Positions 54,143 through 63,034 of a stretch of DNA of 64,000 nucleotides are shown here, piece after piece. Origin of the DNA: Comamonas koreensis (GTDB lineage: Bacteria > Pseudomonadota > Gammaproteobacteria > Burkholderiales > Burkholderiaceae_C); contig NZ_CP043575.1 of NCBI RefSeq assembly GCF_014076495.1, positions 868,001 to 932,000 of the forward strand. Direction: 5' to 3'. Each line of letters starts with the position of its first letter. The first letter of the stretch is position 1. Under the pieces are notes generated by a model. That model saw only the letters and a program-made list of their open reading frames with translations. It had not been told where the DNA came from and did no database searches. A program made the position numbers and the translations under genes.

Positions 54143-55099
54143 TCAGTAGCCGCGCACCCGGTCAAAGCAGTTGTCCAGCGCCTGCCCGGCCTGCCACTGC
54201 GCCATCGACAAGGCCACCTGGCGCGCCTTGGCGCGGCGGCTGGCGCTGGCGGCGATGTGGGGCGTGAGGATGACGCGCGGGTGCGTCCACAGCGGCGAGT
54301 CGGCCGGCAAGGGCTCCGGCTCGGTCACATCCAGCAGCGCACCGCCCAACTGGCCGCTGTCGAGCGCGGCCACCAGGTCGGCGCTGTGGAGCTGCGTGCC
54401 CCGGCCGGCATTGACCAGCTGGGCGCCAGCGGGAAGCTGGGCAAACAGCTGGGCATTGAGAATGCCCCGGGTTGCAGGCGTATCGGGCAGCAGGCAGATG
54501 AGCACCTGGCTGCTGCGCAAAAAGGCGGCCAGCTCGTCCTGGCCGCAGTAGCTGGTCACGCCCTCGATCTGCTTGCGCGTTTGCGACCAGCCCTGCACCG
54601 GGTAGCCCACGGCGCGCAGCATCTGCGCGGCAGCAGCCCCCAAGGTGCCCAGGCCCAGGATGCCCACGCGCAGCTCGCTGGCCACATGGGGCGGGTTGAA
54701 TTCGATCCACTGCTGCTGGCGGTGCTGGGCCAGCGCGCGCGGCATGTTCTTTTGCAGCATCAAGGTGGCCATCAGGCAGAACTCGGCCATGCGCTGCTGC
54801 GACTCGCCCGTGACCATGCGCACGATGGGCAGCGCTGGCGGCAGTTCGCTATCGGCCAGGATATGGTCCACGCCAGCGGCCGAGCTGAAGATGGCCTTGA
54901 GCTGCGGATAGCGGGCCAGCGCGCCGGTCTCTGGCTCCCAGACCATCGCAAAATCCACCAGGCTGCGGTCAGCCGGCGGCCTGTTCCAGTCATGCACGAC
55001 CACATGGGGTGCAAATTCGGCAAACAGGGCCGTCCATTCCGGGATCGCAGCGCTGCCGCCGCTTTTGATGATGAGGTGCAAAGGGGTGCTGGAGGCCAT
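54143..55099 (-). CDS. D-2-hydroxyacid dehydrogenase (GhrA-like)
   Basis: 318 residues. The NAD-binding Rossmann motif is GLGTLGAAAAQML (near residue 148). Catalytic residues of the family are in place: Arg in VNAGRGTQL, Glu in DVTEPEPLP and His in LTPHIAASAS. GhrA-type enzymes reduce glyoxylate and hydroxypyruvate with NADPH. The gene is 65 nt downstream of an IclR regulator on the same strand, so it is probably cotranscribed with it and could reduce a 2-oxo acid made by the amine dehydrogenase encoded on the other side. Confidence 0.88.
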   Translation of the reverse strand: MASSTPLHLIIKSGGSAAIPEWTALFAEFAPHVVVHDWNRPPADRSLVDFAMVWEPETGALARYPQLKAIFSSAAGVDHILADSELPPALPIVRMVTGESQQRMAEFCLMATLMLQKNMPRALAQHRQQQWIEFNPPHVASELRVGILGLGTLGAAAAQMLRAVGYPVQGWSQTRKQIEGVTSYCGQDELAAFLRSSQVLICLLPDTPATRGILNAQLFAQLPAGAQLVNAGRGTQLHSADLVAALDSGQLGGALLDVTEPEPLPADSPLWTHPRVILTPHIAASASRRAKARQVALSMAQWQAGQALDNCFDRVRGY

Positions 55100-55164
55100 G
55101 GCGGGGGTCAGTAGCGCTGAAAGGGTGAGAGGGCGGGAGAAAAGGGGGTAGAGGCTGGCGCCGC

Positions 55165-56010
55165 TTACATCGAGCGGGTGCGGTCCCCGGTGGAGATCGC
55201 ATGCATCGGGTGGCGCAAGGTCGGGTCAAAGGGGTTGATCTGGGCGCTCAGCGTTTTGGCTTCGCGCAGCAGCATGTCGCGCACGATGGGCAGGCGCTCG
55301 TCGCTCAGGCGCGCGGTGTGGGTGCCGATCGACAGGGCGGCGACCACCTGGCCACCCCGGTCAAACACCGGCACGGCCAGGCCGGCCATGCCTTCGAGCA
55401 GGCCGGAGTTCTTGGCGGTATAGCCCTGGCGGTGCGCCTTGTCGATCTCGGTGCGCATGTAGACCTCGTCATAGACGTTGTAGTGCTGCATGCGCGGCAG
55501 GTTGAAGCGCAGCACCTCCTCGCGCTCGGCCTCGGGCAGGTTGGCCAGGATGACCAGCGAGCCCTGGCCCACACCCAGCGCCACGCGCCCGCCGATATCG
55601 CCGGTGAAGGTGCGGATCGGGAACTGGCCTTCGATGCGGTCCAGGCAGACCGCGTCAAAGCCCGAGCGCACCATCAGGATCACCGTGTCATTGAGGCTGG
55701 CGCACAGGCGCAGCAGCACCGGGCGCGCCAGGCTGCGCAGGTCGCTCACCGCGCCGGCCTGGGCGGCCAGCGAGAACAAATCCAGGCTCAGCCGGTAGAG
55801 CTTGTGCACCTGGTCCTGCTCCACCATGCCCTCCTGGATCAGGCCCTGCAGCAGCCGGTGCGTGGTGGCCTGGGTCAGGCCGATTTCCTTGGCCAGATGG
55901 GTCACGCGCACGCCTTCGGTCTGGTGCGCGGCCAGCGCGCGCATCACCAAAAAGCTGCGGTGCAGGGTGCCGCGCTGGTGGCTGTTGTCCTCAGAGGTGT
56001 CGGTGCTCAT
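55165..56010 (-). CDS. IclR family transcriptional regulator
   Basis: 281 residues. N-terminal winged helix (about 18-80: LAKEIGLTQATTHRLLQGLI) and C-terminal IclR effector domain (VCLDRIEGQFPIRTFTGDIGGRVALGVGQG, and DRGGQVVAALSIGTHTARL). It controls the divergent ABC/amine dehydrogenase operon and its own operon with the hydroxyacid dehydrogenase, judging from three GGAATAAA-type half-sites between them. The effector is likely the imported substrate or its 2-oxo acid product. Confidence 0.9.
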   Translation of the reverse strand: MSTDTSEDNSHQRGTLHRSFLVMRALAAHQTEGVRVTHLAKEIGLTQATTHRLLQGLIQEGMVEQDQVHKLYRLSLDLFSLAAQAGAVSDLRSLARPVLLRLCASLNDTVILMVRSGFDAVCLDRIEGQFPIRTFTGDIGGRVALGVGQGSLVILANLPEAEREEVLRFNLPRMQHYNVYDEVYMRTEIDKAHRQGYTAKNSGLLEGMAGLAVPVFDRGGQVVAALSIGTHTARLSDERLPIVRDMLLREAKTLSAQINPFDPTLRHPMHAISTGDRTRSM

Positions 56011-56014
56011 GGTT

Positions 56015-56067
56015 TTCCGGAATAAAAATTCGGTGGATCTGATTTTTATTCCATTTATCGGAATAAA
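56015..56067. promoter_or_regulatory. IclR operator region with three GGAATAAA half-sites
   Basis: TTCCGGAA (56015-56022); GGAATAAAAAT (56019-56029) inverted against ATTTTTATTCC (56042-56052); then TTTATTCC (56045-56052) inverted against GGAATAAA (56060-56067). Overlapping inverted repeats in the 200-bp divergent region directly upstream of the IclR start fit binding of more than one regulator dimer. Confidence 0.65.
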
Positions 56068-56210
56068 TCAAATTTATCTTCCATTATCAGTGTTTACACC
56101 GTGTATGGATTCAAACCACATTCCGAAAATAGATAAATAGTTGCAAATGTCGTTCATCCGTGCGACATGGCTGACGGGCCCCGCAACCACGTGCCACCGA
56201 GGTGATTTCC

Positions 56211-57284
56211 ATGAGTTTTCTGCGTCTCCACAACGTCTCCAAACAGTACGGCCCCAACTGGGTGGTCAGCCAGTTCAACCTGGATGTGCAAAAGGGCGAG
56301 TTCGTCTCCTTGCTCGGCCCCTCGGGCTGCGGCAAGACCACGAGCTTGCAGATGATTGCCGGCTTTGTGGATGTGACCGAAGGCCGTATTGAGCTCGACG
56401 GCAAGGACATCACGCGCGCCAAGGCCAATGAGCGCGGCCTGGGCATCGTGTTCCAGACCTATGCGCTGTTCCCGCACATGACCGTGCGTGAGAACGTCGA
56501 GTTTGGCCTGGAGATGCGCAAGGTGGCGCAGCCCGAGCGCAGCGAGCGCGCCAGCGAAGCGCTGGCCCTGGTGCACCTGGGGCCCTATGCCGACCGCTAC
56601 CCGCGTGAACTCTCGGGCGGCCAGCGCCAGCGCGTGGCCCTGGCCCGGGCGCTCGTCATCAAGCCACCGGTGCTGCTGCTCGATGAGCCGCTGTCCAACC
56701 TCGATGCCAAGTTGCGCGAGGAGATGCAGTTCGAGCTGCGCGAGATTCAGCGCAAGGTGGGCACGACCACCATCATGGTCACGCATGACCAAAGCGAGGC
56801 GATGTCGATCAGTGACCGCGTCGTGGTGATGGAGGCCGGCCGCATCACCCAGGTGGACACGCCGCACACGGTGTACGAGCACCCGCACAACGCCTTTATC
56901 TCCACCTTTGTCGGCAAGGCCAACCTGCTGCAGGCCACCGTGCATGCCCAGGGCGGCCAGTGGCTGGCGCATGTGGGCGATGTGCAGATGGCGGTGCAGG
57001 ATGTGCCCGCCGCTGCGGCCAGCCACGGCACGCGTTTGTTGCTGGGCCTGCGCCCCGAGAAAATCCAGCTGTCGGCCTCGTTGCCCGGCCGCACCCAGGG
57101 TACCGTGCGCGAGCGCTTCTTCCTGGGCAACCTGTGGCTCTACACCGTGGAATGCCCGCTGGGCAGCATCACCGTGACGGCAGCCAACGATGGCGACGCG
57201 CCCCACCAGGTGGGCAGCCAGGTGGGTATCGACTGGTCCGATCGCAATGTGCGCCTGATCGCTGGTGACGGGGTGGCCGCATGA
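56211..57284 (+). CDS. ABC transporter ATP-binding protein (polyamine/opine type, PotA-like)
   Basis: 357 residues from ATG 56211, preceded by GAGGTGA 5 nt upstream. Walker A GPSGCGKTT, Q-loop in FQTYALFPHMTV, signature LSGGQRQRVALARAL, Walker B VLLLDEPLSNLD, then a C-terminal TOBE-type regulatory domain with LGLRPEKIQLS. The family serves polyamines, opines and similar amino compounds. It is the first gene of a seven-gene operon, overlapping the next start by 4 nt. Confidence 0.93.
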   Translation: MSFLRLHNVSKQYGPNWVVSQFNLDVQKGEFVSLLGPSGCGKTTSLQMIAGFVDVTEGRIELDGKDITRAKANERGLGIVFQTYALFPHMTVRENVEFGLEMRKVAQPERSERASEALALVHLGPYADRYPRELSGGQRQRVALARALVIKPPVLLLDEPLSNLDAKLREEMQFELREIQRKVGTTTIMVTHDQSEAMSISDRVVVMEAGRITQVDTPHTVYEHPHNAFISTFVGKANLLQATVHAQGGQWLAHVGDVQMAVQDVPAAAASHGTRLLLGLRPEKIQLSASLPGRTQGTVRERFFLGNLWLYTVECPLGSITVTAANDGDAPHQVGSQVGIDWSDRNVRLIAGDGVAA

Positions 57285-58138
57285 GCGAGCGCCGCACCTG
57301 GGCCCCCTGGGCCATGAGCGCTCCGGCGCTGCTGCTGTTTGCGGTGATGCTGGCCGTGCCGCTGCTGCTGACCACCATCCTGTCCTTCAATGCCTACCAC
57401 GTGGACACCGGCCCGGTCGCGGGCAGCTTCACGTTTGAGCACTATGTGCACATCGTCACCGACAGCTACTACTACGAGATCTTCTGGCGTACCTTGTGGA
57501 TCTCGGGCCTGGTCACCCTGATCTGCATCGCCATCGGCGCGCCCGAGGCCTACATCCTGAGCAAGATGCGCGCGCCCTGGCGCTCCATCTTCTTGCTGAT
57601 CATCCTGGCGCCGCTGCTGATTTCGGTGGTGGTGCGGGCCTTTGGCTGGAGCATGCTGCTGGGCCCAGAAGGGCTGATCAATGACATCTTCCGCCTGGTG
57701 GGCATCGGCCCGGTCAAGCTGCTCTACAACGAGACGGCCATCGTCATTGCACTGGTGCATGTGATGCTGCCCTTCATGGTGATCCCCGTCTGGACCTCGC
57801 TGCAAAAGCTCGATCCTTCGGTCGAGAGCGCCTCGCTGTCGCTGGGTGCCTCGCACTTCACCACCTTGCGCCGCGTGGTGTTTCCGCAGGTGCTGCCCGG
57901 CATTCTCTCGGGCAGCCTGATCGTGTTTGGCCTGGCTGCCAGCTCGTTTGCGATTCCGGGCCTGCTGGGCGGGCGCCGGGTCAAGATGGTGGCCACTCTG
58001 ATCTATGACGAGTACCTGCACGAGCTGAACTGGCCGCTGGGCGCAGCCATCGCCTTTGTGCTGCTGGCCGCCAACCTGGTGATCATGCTGGGCTGGAACC
58101 GCATGGTTGAAGGCCGCTACAAGAAGACCCTGGGCTGA
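57281..58138 (+). CDS. ABC transporter permease, PotB-like
   Basis: 285 residues with six membrane helices and a BPD_transp_1 domain. The coupling EAA-like loop is ESASLSLGASHFTTLRRVVFPQVLPG. The first helix follows MSAPALLLFAVMLAVPLLLTT. The start overlaps the ATPase stop (ATGA at 57281-57284). It forms the inner-membrane channel with the PotC-like permease encoded 17 nt downstream. Confidence 0.92.
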   Translation: MSERRTWAPWAMSAPALLLFAVMLAVPLLLTTILSFNAYHVDTGPVAGSFTFEHYVHIVTDSYYYEIFWRTLWISGLVTLICIAIGAPEAYILSKMRAPWRSIFLLIILAPLLISVVVRAFGWSMLLGPEGLINDIFRLVGIGPVKLLYNETAIVIALVHVMLPFMVIPVWTSLQKLDPSVESASLSLGASHFTTLRRVVFPQVLPGILSGSLIVFGLAASSFAIPGLLGGRRVKMVATLIYDEYLHELNWPLGAAIAFVLLAANLVIMLGWNRMVEGRYKKTLG

Positions 58139-58155
58139 GAGGCGAGGTAACTGAC

Positions 58156-58950
58156 ATGCAAAAAAACGGACCCATTGCCCTTATCTTCAACGCGCTGGTC
58201 ATCATCTTCATGCTGGCGCCGCTGGTGATCGTCTGCCTGGTGGCCTTCACCCCGGCCGAGACCCTGACCTTGCCGACCACCAGCTTCTCGCTGCGCTGGT
58301 TTGAGCAGGTGCTGCACCATGCCGACTTTGTCCAGTCGTTCTGGAACAGCCTGGGCCTGGCGGTGGCGGCTGCCTCCATCTCGACGGCGCTGGCCGTGCC
58401 CGCTGCCATTGCGCTGGTGCGCTATGAGATCCCCGGCCGTGGCGCGCTGCAGGCGCTGTTCCTGTCGCCGCTGATCATTCCTCACCTGGTGCTGGGTGTG
58501 GCGATGCTGCGCATGTTCTCGCTGGTGGGTGGCCAGGGCAGCTTTGGCTGGCTGATCTTTGCCCATGCGCTGGTGGTGATGCCCTACACCATGCGCCTGG
58601 TGATGGCCGCGCTGATTGGCTTTGACCGCAGCGCCGAGCAGGCCGCCTACTCGCTGGGCGCGAGCAATGCCAAGGTGTTCCAGCGCATCACCTTGCCGAT
58701 GATTCTGCCCGGCATCACCGGCGGCTGGCTGCTGGCCTTCATCAACAGCTTTGACGAGCTGACCATGTCGATCTTTGTGGTCTCGCCCAGCACGGTGACC
58801 TTGCCGGTGCGCATGTACATGTATGCCACCGAGTCGCTGGACCCGATGATGGCAGCAGTGTCGGCGCTGATCGTTTTCATCACGCTGGGGCTGATGCTCT
58901 TGCTCGACAAGGTCTATGGCCTGGACCGCATCCTGATCGGCAAGCACTGA
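58156..58950 (+). CDS. ABC transporter permease, PotC-like
   Basis: 264 residues, six helices, BPD_transp_1 domain with the EAA loop EQAAYSLGASNAKVFQRITLP. Its N-terminus, MQKNGPIALIFNALVIIFML, is short and cytoplasmic. It completes the importer with the PotB-like subunit. The stop overlaps the ATG of the [2Fe-2S] subunit gene by one base (TGATG), so transport and oxidation genes are translationally coupled. Confidence 0.92.
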   Translation: MQKNGPIALIFNALVIIFMLAPLVIVCLVAFTPAETLTLPTTSFSLRWFEQVLHHADFVQSFWNSLGLAVAAASISTALAVPAAIALVRYEIPGRGALQALFLSPLIIPHLVLGVAMLRMFSLVGGQGSFGWLIFAHALVVMPYTMRLVMAALIGFDRSAEQAAYSLGASNAKVFQRITLPMILPGITGGWLLAFINSFDELTMSIFVVSPSTVTLPVRMYMYATESLDPMMAAVSALIVFITLGLMLLLDKVYGLDRILIGKH

Positions 58951-59312
58951 TGGCACACGCTACTCCCCTTTTGCCGGCCGGCCAGCTGGTGCGCCTCAAG
59001 GAGCAGGGCCGCGCGCCGCTGCACTTCGTGCTCAACGGCCAGCCGGCCCGGGCGCTGCAGGGCGACACGGTGCTGACTGCCGTGCTGACCCAGTCGGCCC
59101 AGCTGCGCAGCCATGAGTTTGCCCACACCCCGCGCGCGGGCTTTTGCATGATGGGCGCCTGCCAGGACTGCTGGGTCACGCTGGGTGGTGAGCAGGCTGG
59201 CCGCAAGCTGCGCGCCTGCTCGACCTTGCTGCAGGCGGGCATGCAGATCTGTACCACGACAGAGGCCGTGGCCCAGGCTACCGCCACGAATGCCAGCCAG
59301 GTGCAACCATGA
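58950..59312 (+). CDS. [2Fe-2S]-binding small subunit of amine dehydrogenase (HcnA/OoxA-like)
   Basis: 120 residues. A plant-type ferredoxin fold with Cys66, Cys71, Cys74 and Cys90 as cluster ligands (FCMMGACQDCW, then LRACST). The closest functional analogues are HcnA of hydrogen cyanide synthase and the small subunits of opine oxidase and D-hydroxyproline dehydrogenase, which relay electrons between flavin subunits. Genes for the two flavoprotein subunits follow with overlapping starts, so a heterotrimer is likely. Confidence 0.88.
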   Translation: MAHATPLLPAGQLVRLKEQGRAPLHFVLNGQPARALQGDTVLTAVLTQSAQLRSHEFAHTPRAGFCMMGACQDCWVTLGGEQAGRKLRACSTLLQAGMQICTTTEAVAQATATNASQVQP

Positions 59313-60742
59313 TCGGCAGCGATTTCTACCTGGACGATCCCCGGCCCGCCGACGGCCCGCCCGTCATCGTGGGTGCCGGGCCCGCCGGCATCCGCGCCGC
59401 GCAAACCCTGCTGGCCCATGGCCTGCGCCCGGTGGTCATTGACGAGGCACCCCAGGCCGGAGGCCAGATCTACCGCCGCCAGCCCGATGGCTTTGGCCGC
59501 ACGCCCAAGGATCTGTATGGCTTTGAGGCCGGCCGCGCCAGCGACCTGCACCAGACCTTTGACCGCCTGCGCCCGCAGCTGGACTACCGGCCTGACACGC
59601 TCGTCTGGAACGCCCAGGGCCACAGCCTGGACCTGCTGCACACGGCGCAGCGCACTGCCAATACCCTGCGCTGGCGCGATCTGATCGTCGCCACCGGCGC
59701 CACCGACCGGGTGCTGCCTTTGCCCGGCTGGACCCTGCCGGGTGTCTACACCTTGGGCGGCGCCCAGGTGGCCTTGAAGTACCAGGGCTGTGCGATTGGT
59801 GACGCGGTGGTGTTTGCCGGCACCGGCCCCTTGCTGTATCTGGTGGCCTACCAGTACGCCAAGGCCGGTGGTCGGGTGCTGGCAGTGCTGGATACGGCCC
59901 CGGCGGTGCAGCGCTACAAGGCGGCACCCGCCATGCTGGCCCAGCCGGCGGTGGCGGCCAAGGGCGTGTATTTTTTGAGCTGGCTGATGTTCCACGATGT
60001 GCCGGTGCACCATGGCGTGCAGCTGCTGCGCGCCGAAGGCGCAGACCGCGTGCAGGCCCTCGTGTGGAAGGATGCACAGGGCGCCGAACAGCACACCGCC
60101 TGCAGCGCCATCGGCCTGGGCTATGCGCTGCGGCCCGAGACGCAGCTGGCCGATCTGCTGGGCTGCGAGTTCGCCTTTGCCCCCTTGCACCGCTGTTATG
60201 TGCCGCAGATCGATGCCGACCGGCGCAGCAGCGTGCCCGGCGTCTATTTGGCGGGCGATGGCGCCGGCATCATGGGGGCTGACGCGGCCGAGATGTCGGG
60301 CGAGCTGGCCGCACTGGCTTTGCTGCAGGACCGGGGCATTGCAACCGATGCAGCGCGCCAGGCCAAGCTGCGCCAGCAGCTGGACAAGACGCAGCAGTTC
60401 CGCCAGGCGCTGGAGGTGGCGTTTCCCTTTCCCGACGACTGGGCGGCGCGTGCGCCCGATGCGCTGGTGGTCTGCCGCTGCGAAAACATCACGGCGGCTG
60501 AGCTGCGCGCTACCGCTGCCACCCAGCCGCAGGGCGATATCAACCGCATCAAGGCGCTGTGCCGGGTTGGCATGGGCCGCTGCCAGGGCCGCATGTGCGG
60601 TGTGGCCGCGACCGAGATCCTGGCCGACACCTTGAAGGTGCCGGTGGCGCAGATAGGCCGCATCCGGGGCCAGGCGCCGATCAAGCCCCTGCCGCTGGAC
60701 ATGACCGTGGTCAGCACGGACCAGGAGGCCAGCCATGGTTAA
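59309..60742 (+). CDS. FAD/NAD(P)-dependent oxidoreductase subunit with BFD-type [2Fe-2S] domain (HcnB/OoxA-like)
   Basis: 477 residues. The N-terminal FAD motif GAGPAGIRAAQTLLAHG lies near residue 22; GTGPLLYLVAYQYAKAGG is the second nucleotide-binding site and YLAGDGAGIMGADAAEM closes the flavin domain. The C-terminal BFD-like domain has the cluster Cys residues in VVCRCENIT and CRVGMGRCQGRMCG. This is the large alpha subunit of HcnABC-type enzymes. It overlaps both flanking genes, so the complex is made stoichiometrically. Confidence 0.9.
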   Translation: MIGSDFYLDDPRPADGPPVIVGAGPAGIRAAQTLLAHGLRPVVIDEAPQAGGQIYRRQPDGFGRTPKDLYGFEAGRASDLHQTFDRLRPQLDYRPDTLVWNAQGHSLDLLHTAQRTANTLRWRDLIVATGATDRVLPLPGWTLPGVYTLGGAQVALKYQGCAIGDAVVFAGTGPLLYLVAYQYAKAGGRVLAVLDTAPAVQRYKAAPAMLAQPAVAAKGVYFLSWLMFHDVPVHHGVQLLRAEGADRVQALVWKDAQGAEQHTACSAIGLGYALRPETQLADLLGCEFAFAPLHRCYVPQIDADRRSSVPGVYLAGDGAGIMGADAAEMSGELAALALLQDRGIATDAARQAKLRQQLDKTQQFRQALEVAFPFPDDWAARAPDALVVCRCENITAAELRATAATQPQGDINRIKALCRVGMGRCQGRMCGVAATEILADTLKVPVAQIGRIRGQAPIKPLPLDMTVVSTDQEASHG

Positions 60743-61859
60743 GCAACTGGCCACCGAGGTGGTGGTGATTGGTGGCGGCATCATGGGCGCGAGCACGGCG
60801 CTGTTTTTGCGCAAACGCGGCATCCAGGTGGTGGTGGTCGAGCGCGATCTCTGCGGCTCGCGCTCCAGCGGCGTCAACTTTGGTGGTGTGCGCCGCCAGG
60901 GGCGGTCGCTGGCGATGCTGCCGCTGTCGCAACGCTCTCATCAGCACTGGGGGCGCCTGACCGAGTTGATTGGCACCGAGGCCGAGTACGAGCGCTCGGG
61001 CCACTTCAAGATTGCCCGCTCGCAGGCGGATATGGAATCGTTAGTGCGCTATGCCGAGAAGACGCGCGACTGTGGGCTGGACCTGCAGCTGCTCGATGGC
61101 GCGGAGCTGCACAAGCGCTTTCCGGTAGGCGGCGCCAAGGTGGTGGGTGGTTCCTTCTGCCCAGACGATGGCCAGGCCAATCCGCGCCTGCTGTCGCCGG
61201 CCTTTGCCACGGCGGCCGCGCGGGCCGGCGCCCAGGTGTTCGAGCACAGCCCCGTGCTGGATGTGGCGCACAATGGCCAGCGCTTTGTGGTGCGCACGCC
61301 CGAGATGGAGATCCGCGCGAATGTGGTGGTCAACGCCGCAGGCGCCTGGGCCGGGCAGTTTGCCGAGCAGTGCGGCGAGCCGGTGCCCATGCGCATCCGG
61401 CCGCCGGCCATGGGCGTGACCGAGCCCTTGCCCTTCTTTTTGCACTGGAGCCTGGGCGTGGAGGGCGGCAGCATCTACTGCCGCCAGGTGCGCCGGGGCA
61501 ATGTGGTGTTTGGCGGCGGGCCCGGCCTGGTGCTGGACGACACCCGTGCGCGCAACCGCCACACCACCGTCTGGGCGCAGCTGCCGCAGCTGGTGGAGCT
61601 GCTTCCCCAGTTGAAGAACGCCCAGCTGATCCGCACCTGGAGCGGCAACGAAGGCGCCTTGCCCGACCACGAGCCCATCATCAGCGCCAGCAGCCGCCAG
61701 GCCGGTCTCTACCATGCCTTTGGCTTTGCCGGCGGGGGCTTCCAGCTCGGACCGGGCGTGGGCGATGTGATGGCCGAGCTGATTGCCCAGGGCCGCAGCA
61801 GCACGCCGATCGATGCTTTCCGTATAGACCGATTTACCGACCCCGCATGTTCAACCTGA
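60735..61859 (+). CDS. FAD-dependent oxidoreductase, DAO family (HcnC/OoxB-like catalytic subunit)
   Basis: 374 residues overlapping the previous gene by 8 nt. FAD-binding motif VVVIGGGIMGASTALFLRKRG near the N-terminus, VGGSFCPDDGQANPRLLSPAFATAA and VVVNAAGAWAG in the middle, C-terminal GFAGGGFQLGPGVGDVMAELI. It is the amine-oxidising subunit, related to glycine oxidase, sarcosine oxidase and HcnC. The substrate is probably the ligand of the linked transporter. Its C-terminus is homologous to the fragment at 1-122. Confidence 0.92.
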   Translation: MVKQLATEVVVIGGGIMGASTALFLRKRGIQVVVVERDLCGSRSSGVNFGGVRRQGRSLAMLPLSQRSHQHWGRLTELIGTEAEYERSGHFKIARSQADMESLVRYAEKTRDCGLDLQLLDGAELHKRFPVGGAKVVGGSFCPDDGQANPRLLSPAFATAAARAGAQVFEHSPVLDVAHNGQRFVVRTPEMEIRANVVVNAAGAWAGQFAEQCGEPVPMRIRPPAMGVTEPLPFFLHWSLGVEGGSIYCRQVRRGNVVFGGGPGLVLDDTRARNRHTTVWAQLPQLVELLPQLKNAQLIRTWSGNEGALPDHEPIISASSRQAGLYHAFGFAGGGFQLGPGVGDVMAELIAQGRSSTPIDAFRIDRFTDPACST

Positions 61860-61870
61860 AAGGAATCCAC

Positions 61871-62932
61871 ATGTCTTCTTGGACGACGACCCTCAAAACT
61901 CCTGTGCGCGCCATCGCCCTGATGGCCTCTGTGGTGGCTGCGGCCAGCGCGGTGCAGGCACAGACCAAAACCATCTACATCGGCATGAATGGCGGCAACA
62001 TGGAGCGCACCTACTCGCAGTTCGTGTTCCCCGCGTTCGAGAAGGCCAACAACGTCAAGGTGGTGGTGGTGCCGGGCACCTCGACCGATATCCTGGCCAA
62101 GGCCCAGGCCTCCAAGGACAAGGCCCAGATGCAGGTCATGACCCTGGATGACGGCGTGATGTACCGCGCCATCAGCATGGGCCTGTGCGAAAAGCTCAAG
62201 CCCGCTGCCGGCTACAGCGAGATCCCGGACATCGCCAAGATCAAGGACAGCGCGATCGGCCTGTCGATGGGCCTGACCGGCCTGGCCTACAACACCAAGA
62301 TGTTTGCCGAAAAGGGTTGGGCAGCACCCACTTCCTGGAACGACCTGGCCGACCCCAAGCTCAAGGGCAAGGTGGTGGTGCAGTCGATGCCGGCATCGTC
62401 GTTTGGCCTGCATGCCTTCCTGATGTTCAACCGCCTCAAGGGCGGCAACGAAAAGAACGTGGACCCGGCCTTCAAGGCCTGGCCGACGACCATTGGCCCG
62501 AATGTGGTGGAGTACATCCCCAACTCGTCCAAGGTGGTGGAGATGATGCAGGCCGGTGATGCCGCCATCTTCCCCTACACCCTGACGCAGGCCGAGCTGA
62601 TGAAGTCCAAGGGCATCCCGATGGAATATGTGGCGCCCAAGGAAGGCGCGGTCGTGCTGATGACCGCCATGTGCGTGCTTAACAACAACCCCGAGTCCGA
62701 GCTGGCGCAAAAGCTGGTGGAGTACCTGGTGAGCCCGGAAGCCCAGGCGCTGGCGATGGAAAACGGCAGCTACAACCCCGTGAACCCCAAGACCAAGCTG
62801 CAAGGCAAGCCAGCCGAAGAGCAGAACAAGATGAACGCCATCTTGAAGAACGCCGTGGCCGTGGACTGGGATGTGGTCAACGCCGACCGCCCCGAGTGGA
62901 ACAAGCGCTGGAACCGCACGGTGGAGCGCTGA
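61871..62932 (+). CDS. Extracellular solute-binding protein (PotD/opine-type)
   Basis: 353 residues from ATG 61871 with GAAAGGA upstream. Signal peptide of about 30 residues ending SAVQA-Q. Family 1 binding protein for polyamines or opines: TIYIGMNGGNMERTYSQFVFPAF at the start, LAYNTKMFAEKGW, and a C-terminal lobe ending WNKRWNRTVER. It is the periplasmic receptor of the importer, placed last in the operon 11 nt after the dehydrogenase subunit, before a terminator. Ligand unknown. Confidence 0.92.
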   Translation: MSSWTTTLKTPVRAIALMASVVAAASAVQAQTKTIYIGMNGGNMERTYSQFVFPAFEKANNVKVVVVPGTSTDILAKAQASKDKAQMQVMTLDDGVMYRAISMGLCEKLKPAAGYSEIPDIAKIKDSAIGLSMGLTGLAYNTKMFAEKGWAAPTSWNDLADPKLKGKVVVQSMPASSFGLHAFLMFNRLKGGNEKNVDPAFKAWPTTIGPNVVEYIPNSSKVVEMMQAGDAAIFPYTLTQAELMKSKGIPMEYVAPKEGAVVLMTAMCVLNNNPESELAQKLVEYLVSPEAQALAMENGSYNPVNPKTKLQGKPAEEQNKMNAILKNAVAVDWDVVNADRPEWNKRWNRTVER

Positions 62933-62989
62933 TCACCGGCAGGTGCCTGGTGGCATAGCTCCCGGCACCTGATTGGACCGATAGCAAAG

Positions 62990-63034
62990 CTGCCAACGCA
63001 TGCCCTCTACAGGGGCGGCATTGGCAGTTTTTTT
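62990..63034 (+). terminator. Rho-independent terminator of the ABC/amine dehydrogenase operon
   Basis: CTGCCAA (62990-62996) pairs with TTGGCAG (63021-63027), with inner ATGCC/GGCAT pairing, followed by seven T. It overlaps the end of the convergent cytochrome gene by 2 nt. Confidence 0.85.

Noticed and set aside
58880..60877. Minus-strand open frame of 665 codons
   Set aside because: Antisense of the HcnA/HcnB-like genes, which carry cluster and flavin motifs.
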